Shown: in pieces, positions 43,502 through 52,205 of the stretch
How positions within the stretch are numbered: the first letter of the stretch is position 1
How the letters are laid out: each line of letters begins with the position of its first letter
Assembly (NCBI GenBank): GCA_958421275.1
Contig: CATZLI010000008.1
Location: 62,001-126,000 of the forward strand
Length of the DNA: 64,000 nt
Source: an uncultured Collinsella sp.
GTDB taxonomy: Bacteria > Actinomycetota > Coriobacteriia > Coriobacteriales > Coriobacteriaceae
Direction of reading: 5' to 3'
Made by a program: the position numbers and the translations under genes
The notes under the pieces: generated by a model
The model's database searches: none
What the model was told of the DNA's origin: nothing
The model's input: the letters and a program-made list of their open reading frames with translations, nothing else

Positions 43502-44569
43502 ATGCGCGACAAGCTCGAAAAGATTATCAAGGCCTACGAGGAGCTCGAGAAGAAGCTCTCCGACCCGGCCGTCGCCTCCGATATTAAGGAGTTCACGCGT
43601 CTCAACAAGGAGTACGCGCACCAGTCCGACCTCATCGCCGCCTCGCGCGAGTACATTGGCGCGCTCGATGACATCGAGGCTGCCAAGGAAATGCTGCACG
43701 ATACCACCGATGCCGATGAGAAGGAGATGCTCCAGATGGACATCTCCGAAAACGAGGCCAAGCTTCCCCAGCTCGAGGAAGACATCAAGTACATGCTCAT
43801 CCCGAGCGACCCCAACGACGACAAGAACACCATCGTCGAGATTCGCTCCGCCGCCGGTGGCGACGAGGCGGCCATCTTCGCCGGCGACCTGTACAAGATG
43901 TATCAGCGCTTTTGCGAGTCGCGTGGCTGGAAGACCACCGTGCTCGATTCCAGCCCCAGCGAGGCCGGCGGCTTCAAGTCCATCGAGTTCAAGGTCGAGG
44001 GCGACCGCGTCTACTCCGTTATGAAGTACGAGTCCGGCGTGCACCGTGTCCAGCGCGTCCCCAAGACCGAGTCCCAGGGCCGCATTCAGACCTCCACGGC
44101 TACCGTCGCCGTACTTCCCGAGGCCGAGGAGATCGACGTCCAGATCAACCAGTCCGACCTGCGCATCGACACCTACTGCGCCTCCGGCCCTGGCGGTCAG
44201 TGCGTTAACACTACCTACTCCGCTGTGCGAATCACCCACCTGCCCACCAACACCGTGGTGCAGTCACAGGAGCAGCGCTCCCAGATCCAGAACCGCGAGG
44301 TCTGCATGCAGATGCTGCGTGCCCGTCTGTACGAGATGGAGCTCGAGAAGCAGCAGGCAGAGCTCGGTGCCGAGCGCCAAAGCCAGATCGGCCACGGCAA
44401 CCGTTCCGAGAAGATCCGTACCTACAACCAGCCCCAGGACCGCGTGACCGATCACCGCATCGGTTTCAACTCCACCTACAACGGCGTCCTTCTGGGCGAT
44501 CAGCTCGGCACCGTCATCGAGGCGCTCGCCGCCGCCGAGCGAGCCGAGAAGCTGGCACAGGCTGTGTAG
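43502..44569 (+). CDS. prfA: Peptide chain release factor 1
   Basis: 355 residues; AAAGGAG 6 nt before ATG 43502. It recognises UAA and UAG and triggers peptide release. The GGQ loop reads SGPGGQCVNTT. The domain 1 coiled region (1-105) and ERQSQIGHGNRSEKIRTYN near the end are normal. The length fits RF1. The methylase that modifies the GGQ glutamine (PrmC) is the next gene, but a 649-bp gap of repeats separates them instead of the usual tight pair. Confidence 0.95.
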   Translation: MRDKLEKIIKAYEELEKKLSDPAVASDIKEFTRLNKEYAHQSDLIAASREYIGALDDIEAAKEMLHDTTDADEKEMLQMDISENEAKLPQLEEDIKYMLIPSDPNDDKNTIVEIRSAAGGDEAAIFAGDLYKMYQRFCESRGWKTTVLDSSPSEAGGFKSIEFKVEGDRVYSVMKYESGVHRVQRVPKTESQGRIQTSTATVAVLPEAEEIDVQINQSDLRIDTYCASGPGGQCVNTTYSAVRITHLPTNTVVQSQEQRSQIQNREVCMQMLRARLYEMELEKQQAELGAERQSQIGHGNRSEKIRTYNQPQDRVTDHRIGFNSTYNGVLLGDQLGTVIEALAAAERAEKLAQAV

Positions 44570-44571
44570 GT

Positions 44572-44735
44572 TCCGCCGTTCTACCGAACGGCGGACCAGC
44601 CGACGCTGCGCGGGCCGCATTTGGACAATCTGACGTTCAACTTCAAGGGCGCGACCAGAAGGTCAGCGCCCTTTCGTTTCACGTCACCTTGTCTCAAATG
44701 CGACCCGCTCGCTGGCATTGTCAAGACATCGGCGT
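44572..44735 (+). repeat. Structured composite intergenic element, copy B
   Basis: Hairpin 1: TCCGCCGTTC (44572-44581) / GAACGGCGGA (44586-44595) with TACC loop. Its stem differs from copies A and C but pairs fully. The outer stem has one C-A mismatch against copy A. The inner stem and GACCAGAAGG loop are unchanged. It begins 2 nt after the prfA stop. Confidence 0.85.
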
Positions 44736-44754
44736 TATCTTGGTTGGCACTTGA

Positions 44755-44843
44755 ATGATCCCTTGGGGACGGAGGAAAACGGATCATTCTGCATCGATGC
44801 GGTGCCAGTGATCCGTTTTCCTCCGTCCCCTACGGATCATTTT
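44755..44843. repeat. 22-bp perfect inverted repeat, also present in the M20 gene
   Basis: GGGGACGGAGGAAAACGGAT (first 20 of 22 bp) at 44765-44786, inverted at 44809-44830, flanked by GGATCAT/ATGATC text. The same 22 bp occur at 43018-43039 inside the M20 reading frame. Confidence 0.85.
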
Positions 44844-45218
44844 GGGAAATTGCTATGTTGGTTTATTTGGGCTGACTTGGTAGCCTATGGGCCATTTACC
44901 TGCTTAAAGCGTCGGTCGATTACCAAAATAATGCTCAAAAAATCGTCCAAGAAGTCGCGGGGCGATTTTTGATGCGTCGCGCGTCAAGTGATTTGGCATG
45001 TTCTTGGTTAGATATTGGTCAGTTTTTGGGCAACCTTGCCAAAAGCTTGACGAATGCAAATCTGGACGTCGGCGAATGAACACTTTGAGCGAGCCCGGTG
45101 CAAAATTCTGGGCTGATTCTCGATAATCGCCTTCAATCGCCCCTTGCCAAGCGCTAGCCTCGCTTACAATCTGCTCCGACATTCGCGCGCCGTCCGGCGC
45201 TTAAGAGGGGAGGGCCCC
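44844..45218. other. Gap before prmC with no recognisable feature
   Basis: 375 bp of lower-GC sequence. I find no convincing frame, RNA or strong palindrome; the frames on either strand lack ribosome sites. The prmC promoter should lie within it. Confidence 0.4.
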
Positions 45219-46493
45219 ATGGCAAACGAGATCTGGACCATCAAGCGTTGTCTCGAGTGGACCAAGGAGTACCTGGCCGAGCGCGGCGAGGAGCACCCCC
45301 GTCTTTCTGCCGAGTGGCTGCTGTGCGCAGCTACGGGTCTGGCGCGTATCGACTTATATATGCGCATGGACGAGACGCTCGACGCAGCGCAGCTCGAGAC
45401 CATGCACGCGGCGGTCGTCCGTCGCGCGAAGGGCGAGCCGCTGCAGTACATCACCGGTAGCACGCAGTTTCGCATGATCGACGTCGCGTGCGCCCCCGGT
45501 GTGCTCATCCCGCGCCCCGAGACCGAGATGCTCGTCGAAGAAGTTCTGAACTATCTGGATGCCGAGGTGCTGAGCCCCGAGGCCGCTGCCCGCCAGCGCG
45601 TGGAGCTGCCTTGGAACGATGAGGTCGAGCAGGCCCGCAAAGCCGAGGCGGCGCTGGCTGACGAACGCGCGGCCGCCGAGCGCCGTGCCGCCAACCTGAC
45701 GGCCGCCGATGAGGCTGCGCTGGGTAGCGACGTGCTCGGTAGCCGCGCCTATGCCGAGGAACTGGCCGACCGCGAGGCCGAGGAAGCCGCCGCGCAGGCA
45801 GCAGAAGCCGAAGCGGCAGAAGCAGAGGCCATGGAAACCCCCGAGCCCGAGCTCGACGAATACGGCATCGCCATTGAGGACAACGACCAACAGGCGACTC
45901 CCGCGCAAGATGCCGCCGAGGCTAACGTATCTGCCCCAGCCGAGCCCCGCACTGCCCGCGTTCTCGAGGTCGGCTGCGGCACGGGCTGCATTTCGCTCTC
46001 CCTTGCCTGGGAGCGCCGCGGGCACGTTACCTGCACTGCTACCGATATCGAGCCGCGCGCCATCGACCTTGCTACCAAAAACCGCGATGCGCTTGGCCTC
46101 ACGTCCGACGAGGTCGCCTTCAGCCTCACCAACCTGGTGAGTTCCATTCCCCGCGAAGAGTGGGGCACCTTTGACGTACTCGTCTCCAACCCGCCCTACA
46201 TCCCCACCGATGTCATGCGCTCGCTGCCGCATGAGGTCAAGGACTTTGAGCCCGATCTGGCGCTCGAGGGCGGTGCCGACGGTCTCGATATCTTCCGCCG
46301 CCTGCTCAACGCGGCGCCCTACATGCTGCGTGCCGGCGGCCTGTTTGCCTGCGAGCTCTACGAGGGCGCGCTCGACGCCGCGGCCGAGCTCTGTCGTCAA
46401 GCAGGCCTTTCGGACGTGCGTATCGTCCACGACCTCACCGATCGTCCCCGCATCGTTCGAGCCATCGTCACCGAGCCCAAACAGCGTATTTAA
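45219..46493 (+). CDS. prmC: Release-factor glutamine methyltransferase PrmC with a large acidic insertion
   Basis: 424 residues against about 280 usual. Start ATG 45219 after AGAGGGGAGGG. The N-terminal helical domain is normal to PGVLIPRPETEMLVEEVLNYL (about 113). Residues about 115-243 are an Ala/Glu-rich, probably helical or disordered insertion (EADREAEEAAAQAA-like). The SAM loop VLEVGCGTGCISL follows at 248-260 and the catalytic VSNPPYIP at 322-329. PrmC methylates the GGQ glutamine of RF1/RF2 and speeds release. The insertion lies exactly between the substrate-binding and catalytic domains. Confidence 0.9.
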   Translation: MANEIWTIKRCLEWTKEYLAERGEEHPRLSAEWLLCAATGLARIDLYMRMDETLDAAQLETMHAAVVRRAKGEPLQYITGSTQFRMIDVACAPGVLIPRPETEMLVEEVLNYLDAEVLSPEAAARQRVELPWNDEVEQARKAEAALADERAAAERRAANLTAADEAALGSDVLGSRAYAEELADREAEEAAAQAAEAEAAEAEAMETPEPELDEYGIAIEDNDQQATPAQDAAEANVSAPAEPRTARVLEVGCGTGCISLSLAWERRGHVTCTATDIEPRAIDLATKNRDALGLTSDEVAFSLTNLVSSIPREEWGTFDVLVSNPPYIPTDVMRSLPHEVKDFEPDLALEGGADGLDIFRRLLNAAPYMLRAGGLFACELYEGALDAAAELCRQAGLSDVRIVHDLTDRPRIVRAIVTEPKQRI

Positions 46494-46526
46494 GCTGAAT
46501 AAATAGACATTTGCGCAAGTTTGTCC

Positions 46527-46554
46527 TTGCAATATACCGTAAAACTTCTACTAT
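46527..46554 (+). promoter_or_regulatory. Probable promoter of the toxin-antitoxin pair
   Basis: TTGCAA (46527-46532) and TACTAT (46549-46554) with a 16-bp spacer, 14 bp before the toxin start and next to AGAAGGAG. A short leader is typical of autoregulated TA operons. Confidence 0.5.
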
Positions 46555-46568
46555 AGAAGGAGAAAGGT

Positions 46569-46964
46569 ATGTCAAATCAGCTGCATCGGTACCGTATCGT
46601 GCTTGATTACATTGAACCTTGGCTTGATGAGCAGGATGAAGCTACGCTGAAGCAGATTTATGCAGACCTTTTGGTGCTCGAGAAGGAAGGTCCCAGCCTT
46701 GGTCGTCCGCTGGTTGACCGCGTAAAGGGCTCGAAGCTTCATCATTTAAAGGAGCTGAGAGTGACGTCGTGTGGTGGGCAGGTGATTCGCATCCTCTTCG
46801 CCTTTGACCCCAAGCGCCAGGCGGTATTGCTATTGGCGGGTGATAAGTCGCGAGCGGGATCGTCAAGGGCAAAATGGAACGGTTGGTATGCGATCAACAT
46901 TCCAAGGGCCGAGCAAATATACCGTCGCCACGTAAGGAGGCTCGATCGAGATGGAACTGCATGA
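46569..46964 (+). CDS. RelE/HigB (Gp49-like) toxin of a type II toxin-antitoxin system
   Basis: 131 residues after GAAGGAGAAAGG. Phage-derived Gp49-like/HigB signature: LLVLEKEGPSLGRPLVDRVKGSKLHHLKELRV, then RILFAFDPKRQAVLLLAGDKS and a basic C-terminus. Such toxins cut mRNA on the ribosome. The antitoxin start overlaps the toxin end by 14 nt. Toxin-first order is typical of higBA. Base composition is lower in GC than flanking genes, consistent with transfer. Confidence 0.85.
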   Translation: MSNQLHRYRIVLDYIEPWLDEQDEATLKQIYADLLVLEKEGPSLGRPLVDRVKGSKLHHLKELRVTSCGGQVIRILFAFDPKRQAVLLLAGDKSRAGSSRAKWNGWYAINIPRAEQIYRRHVRRLDRDGTA

Positions 46965-47253
46965 GTATATGGAATCTCGCGGGATAACACGCGACTCCAT
47001 TACCGCCGAGCAGGAGAGGACTCGCGATCGTATCGAAGCCTATAAGCTTGCTCAGATTCGCAGGTTAAAAGATCTAACACAGGCGTCGGTCGCCCAGTCG
47101 ATGGGCGTTTCTCAAAAACGTGTATCCGAGCTCGAGCGTGGGGAGTTGGGTTCGATGAGGCTCGACACGCTGAGCAGGTACGCAGAGAGCCTCGGCGGAA
47201 AACTGGTTGCAAGCATCGAGTTTCCCGATCGTACCGTTACGCTTGCACGCTAA
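46951..47253 (+). CDS. HigA-like XRE-family antitoxin
   Basis: 100 residues. A helix-turn-helix at about 38-92 (LKDLTQASVAQSMGVSQKRVSELERG) follows an N-terminal helical 35 residues (YMESRGITRDSITAEQE) that may wrap the toxin. It should neutralise the upstream toxin and repress the shared promoter near 46540. The end GKLVASIEFPDRTVTL is common in these antitoxins. Confidence 0.85.
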   Translation: MELHEYMESRGITRDSITAEQERTRDRIEAYKLAQIRRLKDLTQASVAQSMGVSQKRVSELERGELGSMRLDTLSRYAESLGGKLVASIEFPDRTVTLAR

Positions 47254-47400
47254 AATCTTCAATTAACCCCCTCACTTTCACCGACTACTAGAGCCGCTCA
47301 CCAAACCAACATGCGCTCTGGGCAAATGGGTTGAACGTTTCGTGCGAGAATGCCCCACAGTAAACAAACTTGCACCAGAGCGTAAGGGGCTGGCATACAC

Positions 47401-48144
47401 ATGCAGACGGTCTATCGGGTATACGAGGGAGCGCGCGAGCCGCATCGGCTTGCAGTCGAGCGCACGGCCGAGCTACTCGGTCGCGGCGGCCTGGCGCTTA
47501 TTCCAACCGAGACGGTCTACGGTGTCGCCGTGGCGGTCAACGCCTTCTCGGATGCCGTGCCCCAAGATACAAGCGAATTCCCATCGTGGCCGCGCGATCC
47601 GCAGGCCACCGTCAACGGCGCCGCGGTCCCCGCACTCGGTACCGGCTATCGTCGCATCTTTACCCTCAAGCAGCGCGAGCTCACCCAAACGGTTGCCTGG
47701 CTGGTCGATGATGCCGGGGCGCTCGATCGCTATGGCGTGGATATCCCTAATGAGGCCCGCGTGCTCGCCCGACGATGCTGGCCGGGCGCCCTGACTATCG
47801 TGGTCAAGGCGGCCCCCTGCGTGCCGACCTTTATGCGCGCCGCCGACGACACGGTGGCACTTCGCGCTTCGGCCTCGCCCGTGGTGCAAGCGCTCATCCG
47901 CGCCTGCGGCAGCCCTCTTGCCTGCACGAGCGCCAACACGCACGGCGCGCCCGCGCCGGCAAGTTTTGTCACGGTGGAGGAGCGCATCCTGGAGGGGGTC
48001 GATGTGGCCGTCGACGCCGGTGAGACCCCGTGTCGCGACGCCTCAACCATCGTGTCGTTTCAGCACGGCGAGCTCCAGATCCTGCGCCAAGGCGCGCTTC
48101 CCGCATCAGAGATCGAACGGGTCCTGTCCGACCCGATGCAATAG
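47401..48144 (+). CDS. Sua5/YciO/YrdC-type L-threonylcarbamoyladenylate synthase
   Basis: 247 residues. YrdC fold: LIPTETVYGVAVAV, IFTLKQRELTQTVAWLV, CWPGALTIVVKA, VALRASASPVVQALI, CTSANTHG and STIVSF. The enzyme joins threonine, bicarbonate and ATP for the t6A37 modification of ANN-decoding tRNAs. An insertion of about 30 residues after TVYG (DAVPQDTSEFPSWPRD...) is unusual. It starts 13 nt ahead of glpK in the same direction, so co-transcription is likely. Confidence 0.85.
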   Translation: MQTVYRVYEGAREPHRLAVERTAELLGRGGLALIPTETVYGVAVAVNAFSDAVPQDTSEFPSWPRDPQATVNGAAVPALGTGYRRIFTLKQRELTQTVAWLVDDAGALDRYGVDIPNEARVLARRCWPGALTIVVKAAPCVPTFMRAADDTVALRASASPVVQALIRACGSPLACTSANTHGAPAPASFVTVEERILEGVDVAVDAGETPCRDASTIVSFQHGELQILRQGALPASEIERVLSDPMQ

Positions 48145-48157
48145 AAAGGTGTAAGCG

Positions 48158-49699
48158 ATGTCGTTGAATCTAGGCAGCCTGGGCATGGAAGACGCCTCGT
48201 TTAGCTTTGGCGGTTCCTACATCATGGCGCTCGACTGCGGCACTACCTCGGTACTCGCGACCATCGTCGACGAGTACGGCTGCATCGTCGCCCAGGCGCG
48301 CCGTAGCGTCAAAACCAGCTTCCCGCGCCCCGGCTGGGTGGAGCAGGATCCCACGGAGGTGCTTGCCAGCCAGATCGGCGTGATGATGGAGGTCCAGTTT
48401 AAGAGCGGCATCCATTCTGACCGCATTGCCGCCATCGGTATCTCCAACCAGCGCGAGACCACGGTGGTGTGGGACCGCATAAGCGGCCAACCCATCTATA
48501 ACGCCATCGTGTGGCAATGCCGTCGCACCGCACCTCTGATCGACGAGCTGGTTGAGCAGGGCGCAGAAGAGCTGGTGCGCTCCCGCACGGGACTCACGCT
48601 CGACCCGTATTTCTCGGCCTCCAAGGTGCAGTGGATTCTCGATAACGTCGACGGTGCGCGTGAGAGCGCGGCGGCGGGCGACCTCATGTTCGGCACCATC
48701 GACACCTGGCTCATCTACAACCTCACCGGCGGTCAGGTCTTTGCCACCGACTACACCAATGCCAGCCGCACCGCGCTCTTTAATATCCATGCGCTCGATT
48801 GGGACGACGATCTGCTGGCGCTTTTCGACGTCCCGCGTTCCATGATGCCCGAGGTTCGTTGGAGCTCGGGCGACTACGGCCGCGTCGCGAGCGACATCAT
48901 GACCAACATGCCGCCCATCATGGGCGTGGCGGGCGATCAGCAGGCGTCGCTGTTCGGCCACTGCTGCTTCCATCCCGGCCAGACCAAAAACACCTATGGC
49001 ACGGGTTGCTTTATGCTCATGAACACCGGCGACGAGGTCGTCGAATCCAAGAACGGTCTGGTCTCCACGATCGGTATCGCCGCGGACGGCAAGATCAGCT
49101 ATGCACTCGAGGGCTCCATCTTTGCTGCCGGTTCCACCATGAACTGGCTGCGCAACAACATCGGCATCATCTCGAGTGTGAGCGAGTCGGCACAACTCGC
49201 CGCTTCGATCAACGACAATGAGGGCTGCTACTTCGTTCCCGCCTTTGCGGGTCTGGGCGCTCCCTGGTGGGACCCGCATGCCCGCGGTATCGTGTGCGGT
49301 CTGACCGGCGCCTCGAGCCGTGCGACCATCGTACGTGCCGCCTGCGAATCCATGGCATATCAGAGCTACGACGTGCTGCGCGCCATGGAGCAGGACGTGG
49401 GACTTTCGATTGAGCGCCTGTCCGTCGATGGCGGTGCCTCGCGCAACGAGTTCATCATGCAATTCCAGGCCGATCTGCTGGATATCCCCGTGTTGCAGTG
49501 CGAGACGGTGGAGACCACGGCGATCGGTGCCGCGTACTTGGCGGGCCTTGCCGTCGGCTATTGGGAGGACCTGGAGGAGCTGGAGCAAAACGCTCAGATC
49601 GTTAAGACCTTCCTTCCCCATATGTCCGCCGAGCGCCGTGAGAGCAATCTCGCTGGTTGGCGTGATGCCGTCAAGCGTTCGCTCAACACCGCTCAGTAG
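48158..49699 (+). CDS. glpK: Glycerol kinase
   Basis: 513 residues; GAAAGG precedes ATG 48158. FGGY kinase motifs: MALDCGTTSVLATIVD, RPGWVEQDP, ISNQRETTVVWD, FGTIDTWLIYNLTGG, NASRTALFNI, and AGLGAPWWDPHARGIVCGLT. It phosphorylates glycerol to sn-glycerol 3-phosphate for catabolism and lipid or teichoic precursor supply. The first 22 residues extend beyond the E. coli start, and ATG 48224 could be a shorter one. No glpF or glpD is adjacent. Confidence 0.93.
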   Translation: MSLNLGSLGMEDASFSFGGSYIMALDCGTTSVLATIVDEYGCIVAQARRSVKTSFPRPGWVEQDPTEVLASQIGVMMEVQFKSGIHSDRIAAIGISNQRETTVVWDRISGQPIYNAIVWQCRRTAPLIDELVEQGAEELVRSRTGLTLDPYFSASKVQWILDNVDGARESAAAGDLMFGTIDTWLIYNLTGGQVFATDYTNASRTALFNIHALDWDDDLLALFDVPRSMMPEVRWSSGDYGRVASDIMTNMPPIMGVAGDQQASLFGHCCFHPGQTKNTYGTGCFMLMNTGDEVVESKNGLVSTIGIAADGKISYALEGSIFAAGSTMNWLRNNIGIISSVSESAQLAASINDNEGCYFVPAFAGLGAPWWDPHARGIVCGLTGASSRATIVRAACESMAYQSYDVLRAMEQDVGLSIERLSVDGGASRNEFIMQFQADLLDIPVLQCETVETTAIGAAYLAGLAVGYWEDLEELEQNAQIVKTFLPHMSAERRESNLAGWRDAVKRSLNTAQ

Positions 49700-49822
49700 G
49701 GTTGCGACGAGCTGCTCGATACAACAAACCGTTAAACTTATGCACGGCGCGCGGCAACAACATCGCCATGCGCCTTGTCAGCAAGGCCATCTTCCGGCCG
49801 CAACGAAAGGGGCAATCAACCC

Positions 49823-50470
49823 ATGACCGTCACCTACGATACGTCCCGTGTGACCCTTGTCGATCACCCGCTCGTCCAGCATAAGCTGTCGATTCTGCGC
49901 GACAAAAACACCGGCACCAACCAGTTCCGCCAGCTCGTGCGCGAACTCGCACTTTTTGACGGCTACGAGGCCATGCGCGACCTGCCCATGGAAGACGTCG
50001 AAGTCGAGACCCCCATCACCACCGCAACGTTTAAGCAGCTCGCCGGCAAAAAGCTCGCCATCGTTCCCATTCTGCGTGCGGGCCTTGGCATGGTCGATGG
50101 CATCCTCGACTTGGTACCCTCCGCTCGCGTGGGCCACATCGGTATGGAGCGCGACGAGGTTACCCACGAGCCGCATGAGTATTACTGCAAGATGCCCAAG
50201 GATATCGACCAGCGCATCTGCCTGGTCGTCGACCCCATGCTCGCCACGGGCGGTTCGGCCGAGATGGCCATCAGCTACCTGCGCGAGCGCGGTGTCAAGG
50301 ACATCCGCATGCTGTGCATCGTCGCGGCCCCCGAGGGCCTCAAGTCGCTGACTGAGAAGGACCCCGATGTGCATATCTATACCTGCGCTATCGACGACCA
50401 TCTCAACGAAGCTGCCTACATCGTTCCCGGCCTGGGCGACGCCGGCGACCGCATCTACGGCACGCTGTAA
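49823..50470 (+). CDS. upp: Uracil phosphoribosyltransferase
   Basis: 215 residues from ATG 49823 after GAAAGGGG. The PRPP loop is LVVDPMLATGGSAEMAI; HPLVQHKLSILRDKNTGTNQFRQLVREL at the N-terminus and VPGLGDAGDRIYGT at the end are diagnostic. It salvages uracil to UMP. Monocistronic, between glpK and the ATP synthase operon. A GC hairpin GTGCGCGCGG / CCGCGCGCAC lies at about 50512-50546, without a T-run. Confidence 0.96.
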   Translation: MTVTYDTSRVTLVDHPLVQHKLSILRDKNTGTNQFRQLVRELALFDGYEAMRDLPMEDVEVETPITTATFKQLAGKKLAIVPILRAGLGMVDGILDLVPSARVGHIGMERDEVTHEPHEYYCKMPKDIDQRICLVVDPMLATGGSAEMAISYLRERGVKDIRMLCIVAAPEGLKSLTEKDPDVHIYTCAIDDHLNEAAYIVPGLGDAGDRIYGTL

Positions 50471-50662
50471 TCTCTGGGCCATACCGGCTAACGTCGAAAA
50501 TACGAAGAAATGGTGCGCGCGGGCGAGCAAAAGACGACCGCGCGCACTCCTGTTAACGGACGTTTTGCCCTGCAGGGTTCGAGAAAAACGTATTACCGTA
50601 CCTGCGGCATAAAGAAGGTCTTAAGAAAACGAACAGGTGCGTATTAACCGATGCTTTTTCGG

Positions 50663-50690
50663 TTGTACTTTAGCGATTGGCTCGTACAAT
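50663..50690 (+). promoter_or_regulatory. Probable promoter of the ATP synthase operon
   Basis: TTGTAC (50663-50668) and TACAAT (50685-50690) with a 16-bp spacer, 62 bp before the first gene. It is the only sigma-70-like match I see in the 282-bp gap. Confidence 0.55.
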
Positions 50691-50752
50691 AGTCACAAAT
50701 GTTTGGCGGGAACTGTCCTGTGAGGCGATAAAAAAGGAAAGTGAGGACGCCA

Positions 50753-51064
50753 GTGTTTCAGATAGCCGATCTACTCGCTATCGTTGCAGGCGCCATCGCG
50801 GGCGCAATTGCCTTCCTTCCCTTTGTCTTTACGCTCAAGCCGGTTCTTGACGATAAACAGAATGCGGACATGCTCAAGGGTATGGTGAGTCTGGCGGTCT
50901 CGGCAATCGCCCTGCTCGTCTTTACCTTGGTTGTGTTTGTGTTGTTCGGAGAGGCATTTCGCATGTTCCTCCTGGGCGAGGCGATCGGCTTCGTGGCCTT
51001 TATGGCCGCCTGCACGGTTCGCGTCGCCAAGGCGCTGCGAGATCCTCATGAGGTCGAAAGGTAA
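50753..51064 (+). CDS. AtpI-like small membrane protein at the head of the ATP synthase operon
   Basis: 103 residues from GTG 50753, with GAGGA 6 nt upstream; the GTG at 50741 would overlap that site. Four hydrophobic stretches (IVAGAIAGAIAFLPFVF, VSLAVSAIALLVFTLVVFVLF, FLLGEAIGFVAFMAAC). Position and size match the non-essential subunit I / AtpI, which helps c-ring assembly or magnesium uptake in other bacteria. Sequence similarity is not obvious, so the name rests on context. Three nt separate it from atpB. Confidence 0.65.
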   Translation: MFQIADLLAIVAGAIAGAIAFLPFVFTLKPVLDDKQNADMLKGMVSLAVSAIALLVFTLVVFVLFGEAFRMFLLGEAIGFVAFMAACTVRVAKALRDPHEVER

Positions 51065-51067
51065 GTC

Positions 51068-51871
51068 GTGGAAATTTTTGAAAAGCTGCCTGATGAGATT
51101 AATCATCTGGTCAGCGAGTTCAGCTCCACCCCTGTCGTGGGCGATCTGAGCTGCGGCATCACGCAGTACTCGTTTTGGCTGATCGTCTCCACGATCGTGC
51201 TCCTGATCGTCCTGGCCGTGTTCAAGAAGAAGCAGACCCTGGTTCCCAAGGGCTTCTTCGTCAACGGTTTCGAGTACATCATCGAGTACGTCGAGAACGA
51301 TATCGGCAAGGGCGTCGTGGGTGAGAACTGGAAGAAGCACTTCCCGTTCCTGTGCTCGCTTTTCCTGTTCATCCTGATCAACAACATGATCGGCCTGATC
51401 CCGGGAATGAAGCCCGGCACCGGCGCAATCGGCTCCACCGCCGCGCTCGCTATCTTCGCCTTCGTGTACTTCATCTACTACGGATGCAAGGCTCACGGCG
51501 TGATCGGCTACATCAAGAGCCTCGCCCCGCAGGGCGTGAGCTTCCCGATGAACGTGCTCGTGTGGGTCGTCGAGCTTTTCTCGACCTTCCTGCGCCTCAT
51601 CACGCTCGCCGTCCGTCTGTTCTGCAACATGTTCGCAGGACACGTGGTCATGGGCTCGTTCGCCATCATGGCGAGCATGTTCATGCAGCCGCTGCTTCAG
51701 CAGGTTTCCGCGGCCCACGCCGTCGGCGCCCTGCCTTCGCTAGCCTGGCTTGCCATCCTCATCCTGATCTACGCGATCGAGCTTGTGGTCGGCGCCATCC
51801 AGGCTTACGTCTTCACGGTCCTTACCGCCGTGTATGTCTCCGAGGCAGAGGAGGTCGCGGAGGAGGAGTAG
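51068..51871 (+). CDS. atpB: ATP synthase Fo subunit a
   Basis: 267 residues from GTG 51068. Five to six helices. The proton-path helix reads LRLITLAVRLFCNMFAGH with the essential Arg. The last helices (LAILILIYAIELVVGAIQAYVFTVL) end in an acidic tail. The short a-subunit N-terminus (SSTPVVGDLSCGITQYSF) is normal. It forms the half-channels that drive the c-ring. Confidence 0.95.
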   Translation: MEIFEKLPDEINHLVSEFSSTPVVGDLSCGITQYSFWLIVSTIVLLIVLAVFKKKQTLVPKGFFVNGFEYIIEYVENDIGKGVVGENWKKHFPFLCSLFLFILINNMIGLIPGMKPGTGAIGSTAALAIFAFVYFIYYGCKAHGVIGYIKSLAPQGVSFPMNVLVWVVELFSTFLRLITLAVRLFCNMFAGHVVMGSFAIMASMFMQPLLQQVSAAHAVGALPSLAWLAILILIYAIELVVGAIQAYVFTVLTAVYVSEAEEVAEEE

Positions 51872-51995
51872 TCTCCCGTTCGCGTCTCAAAGGTAAGGCA
51901 ATTCGTTCAACCGCCGGTGCCCGTACCCATGGAGCCCGGCAGTTATAAAAAGGTTATCCTGCGTGAAATAAGACACGCACGACAAAGGAGGAATC

Positions 51996-52190
51996 GTGGG
52001 AGTTATCGGTTACGGTCTCGGTGTTATCGGCGCTGGTCTTGCTATCGGCCTGTCTGCTTTGGGTGCTACGGGTGCTATGGCCCGTCAGCCTGAGGTCCAG
52101 GGCCGCGTGTTCACCGTCTTCATCATGGGCTCCGCCTTCGGCGAGGCTCTGGCTCTGATCGGCTTCGTTGTCGCGCTGATCGTTAAATAG
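51996..52190 (+). CDS. atpE: ATP synthase Fo subunit c
   Basis: 64 residues from GTG 51996 (AAAGGAGG upstream), short for the family. A hairpin of two helices joined by ARQPEVQGR (the RQP loop). The ion-binding Glu is in SAFGEALALIGF. Ala rather than Ser/Thr after the Glu argues for proton rather than sodium coupling. A 124-nt gap precedes it. Its own strong ribosome site fits the need for many copies. Confidence 0.95.
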   Translation: MGVIGYGLGVIGAGLAIGLSALGATGAMARQPEVQGRVFTVFIMGSAFGEALALIGFVVALIVK

Positions 52191-52205
52191 CACGGAGCGT
52201 CAAGT

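Noticed and set aside
50512..50546. GC-rich hairpin after upp as a terminator
   Set aside because: Good arms but a 15-nt loop and no following T-run; left as a note under upp.
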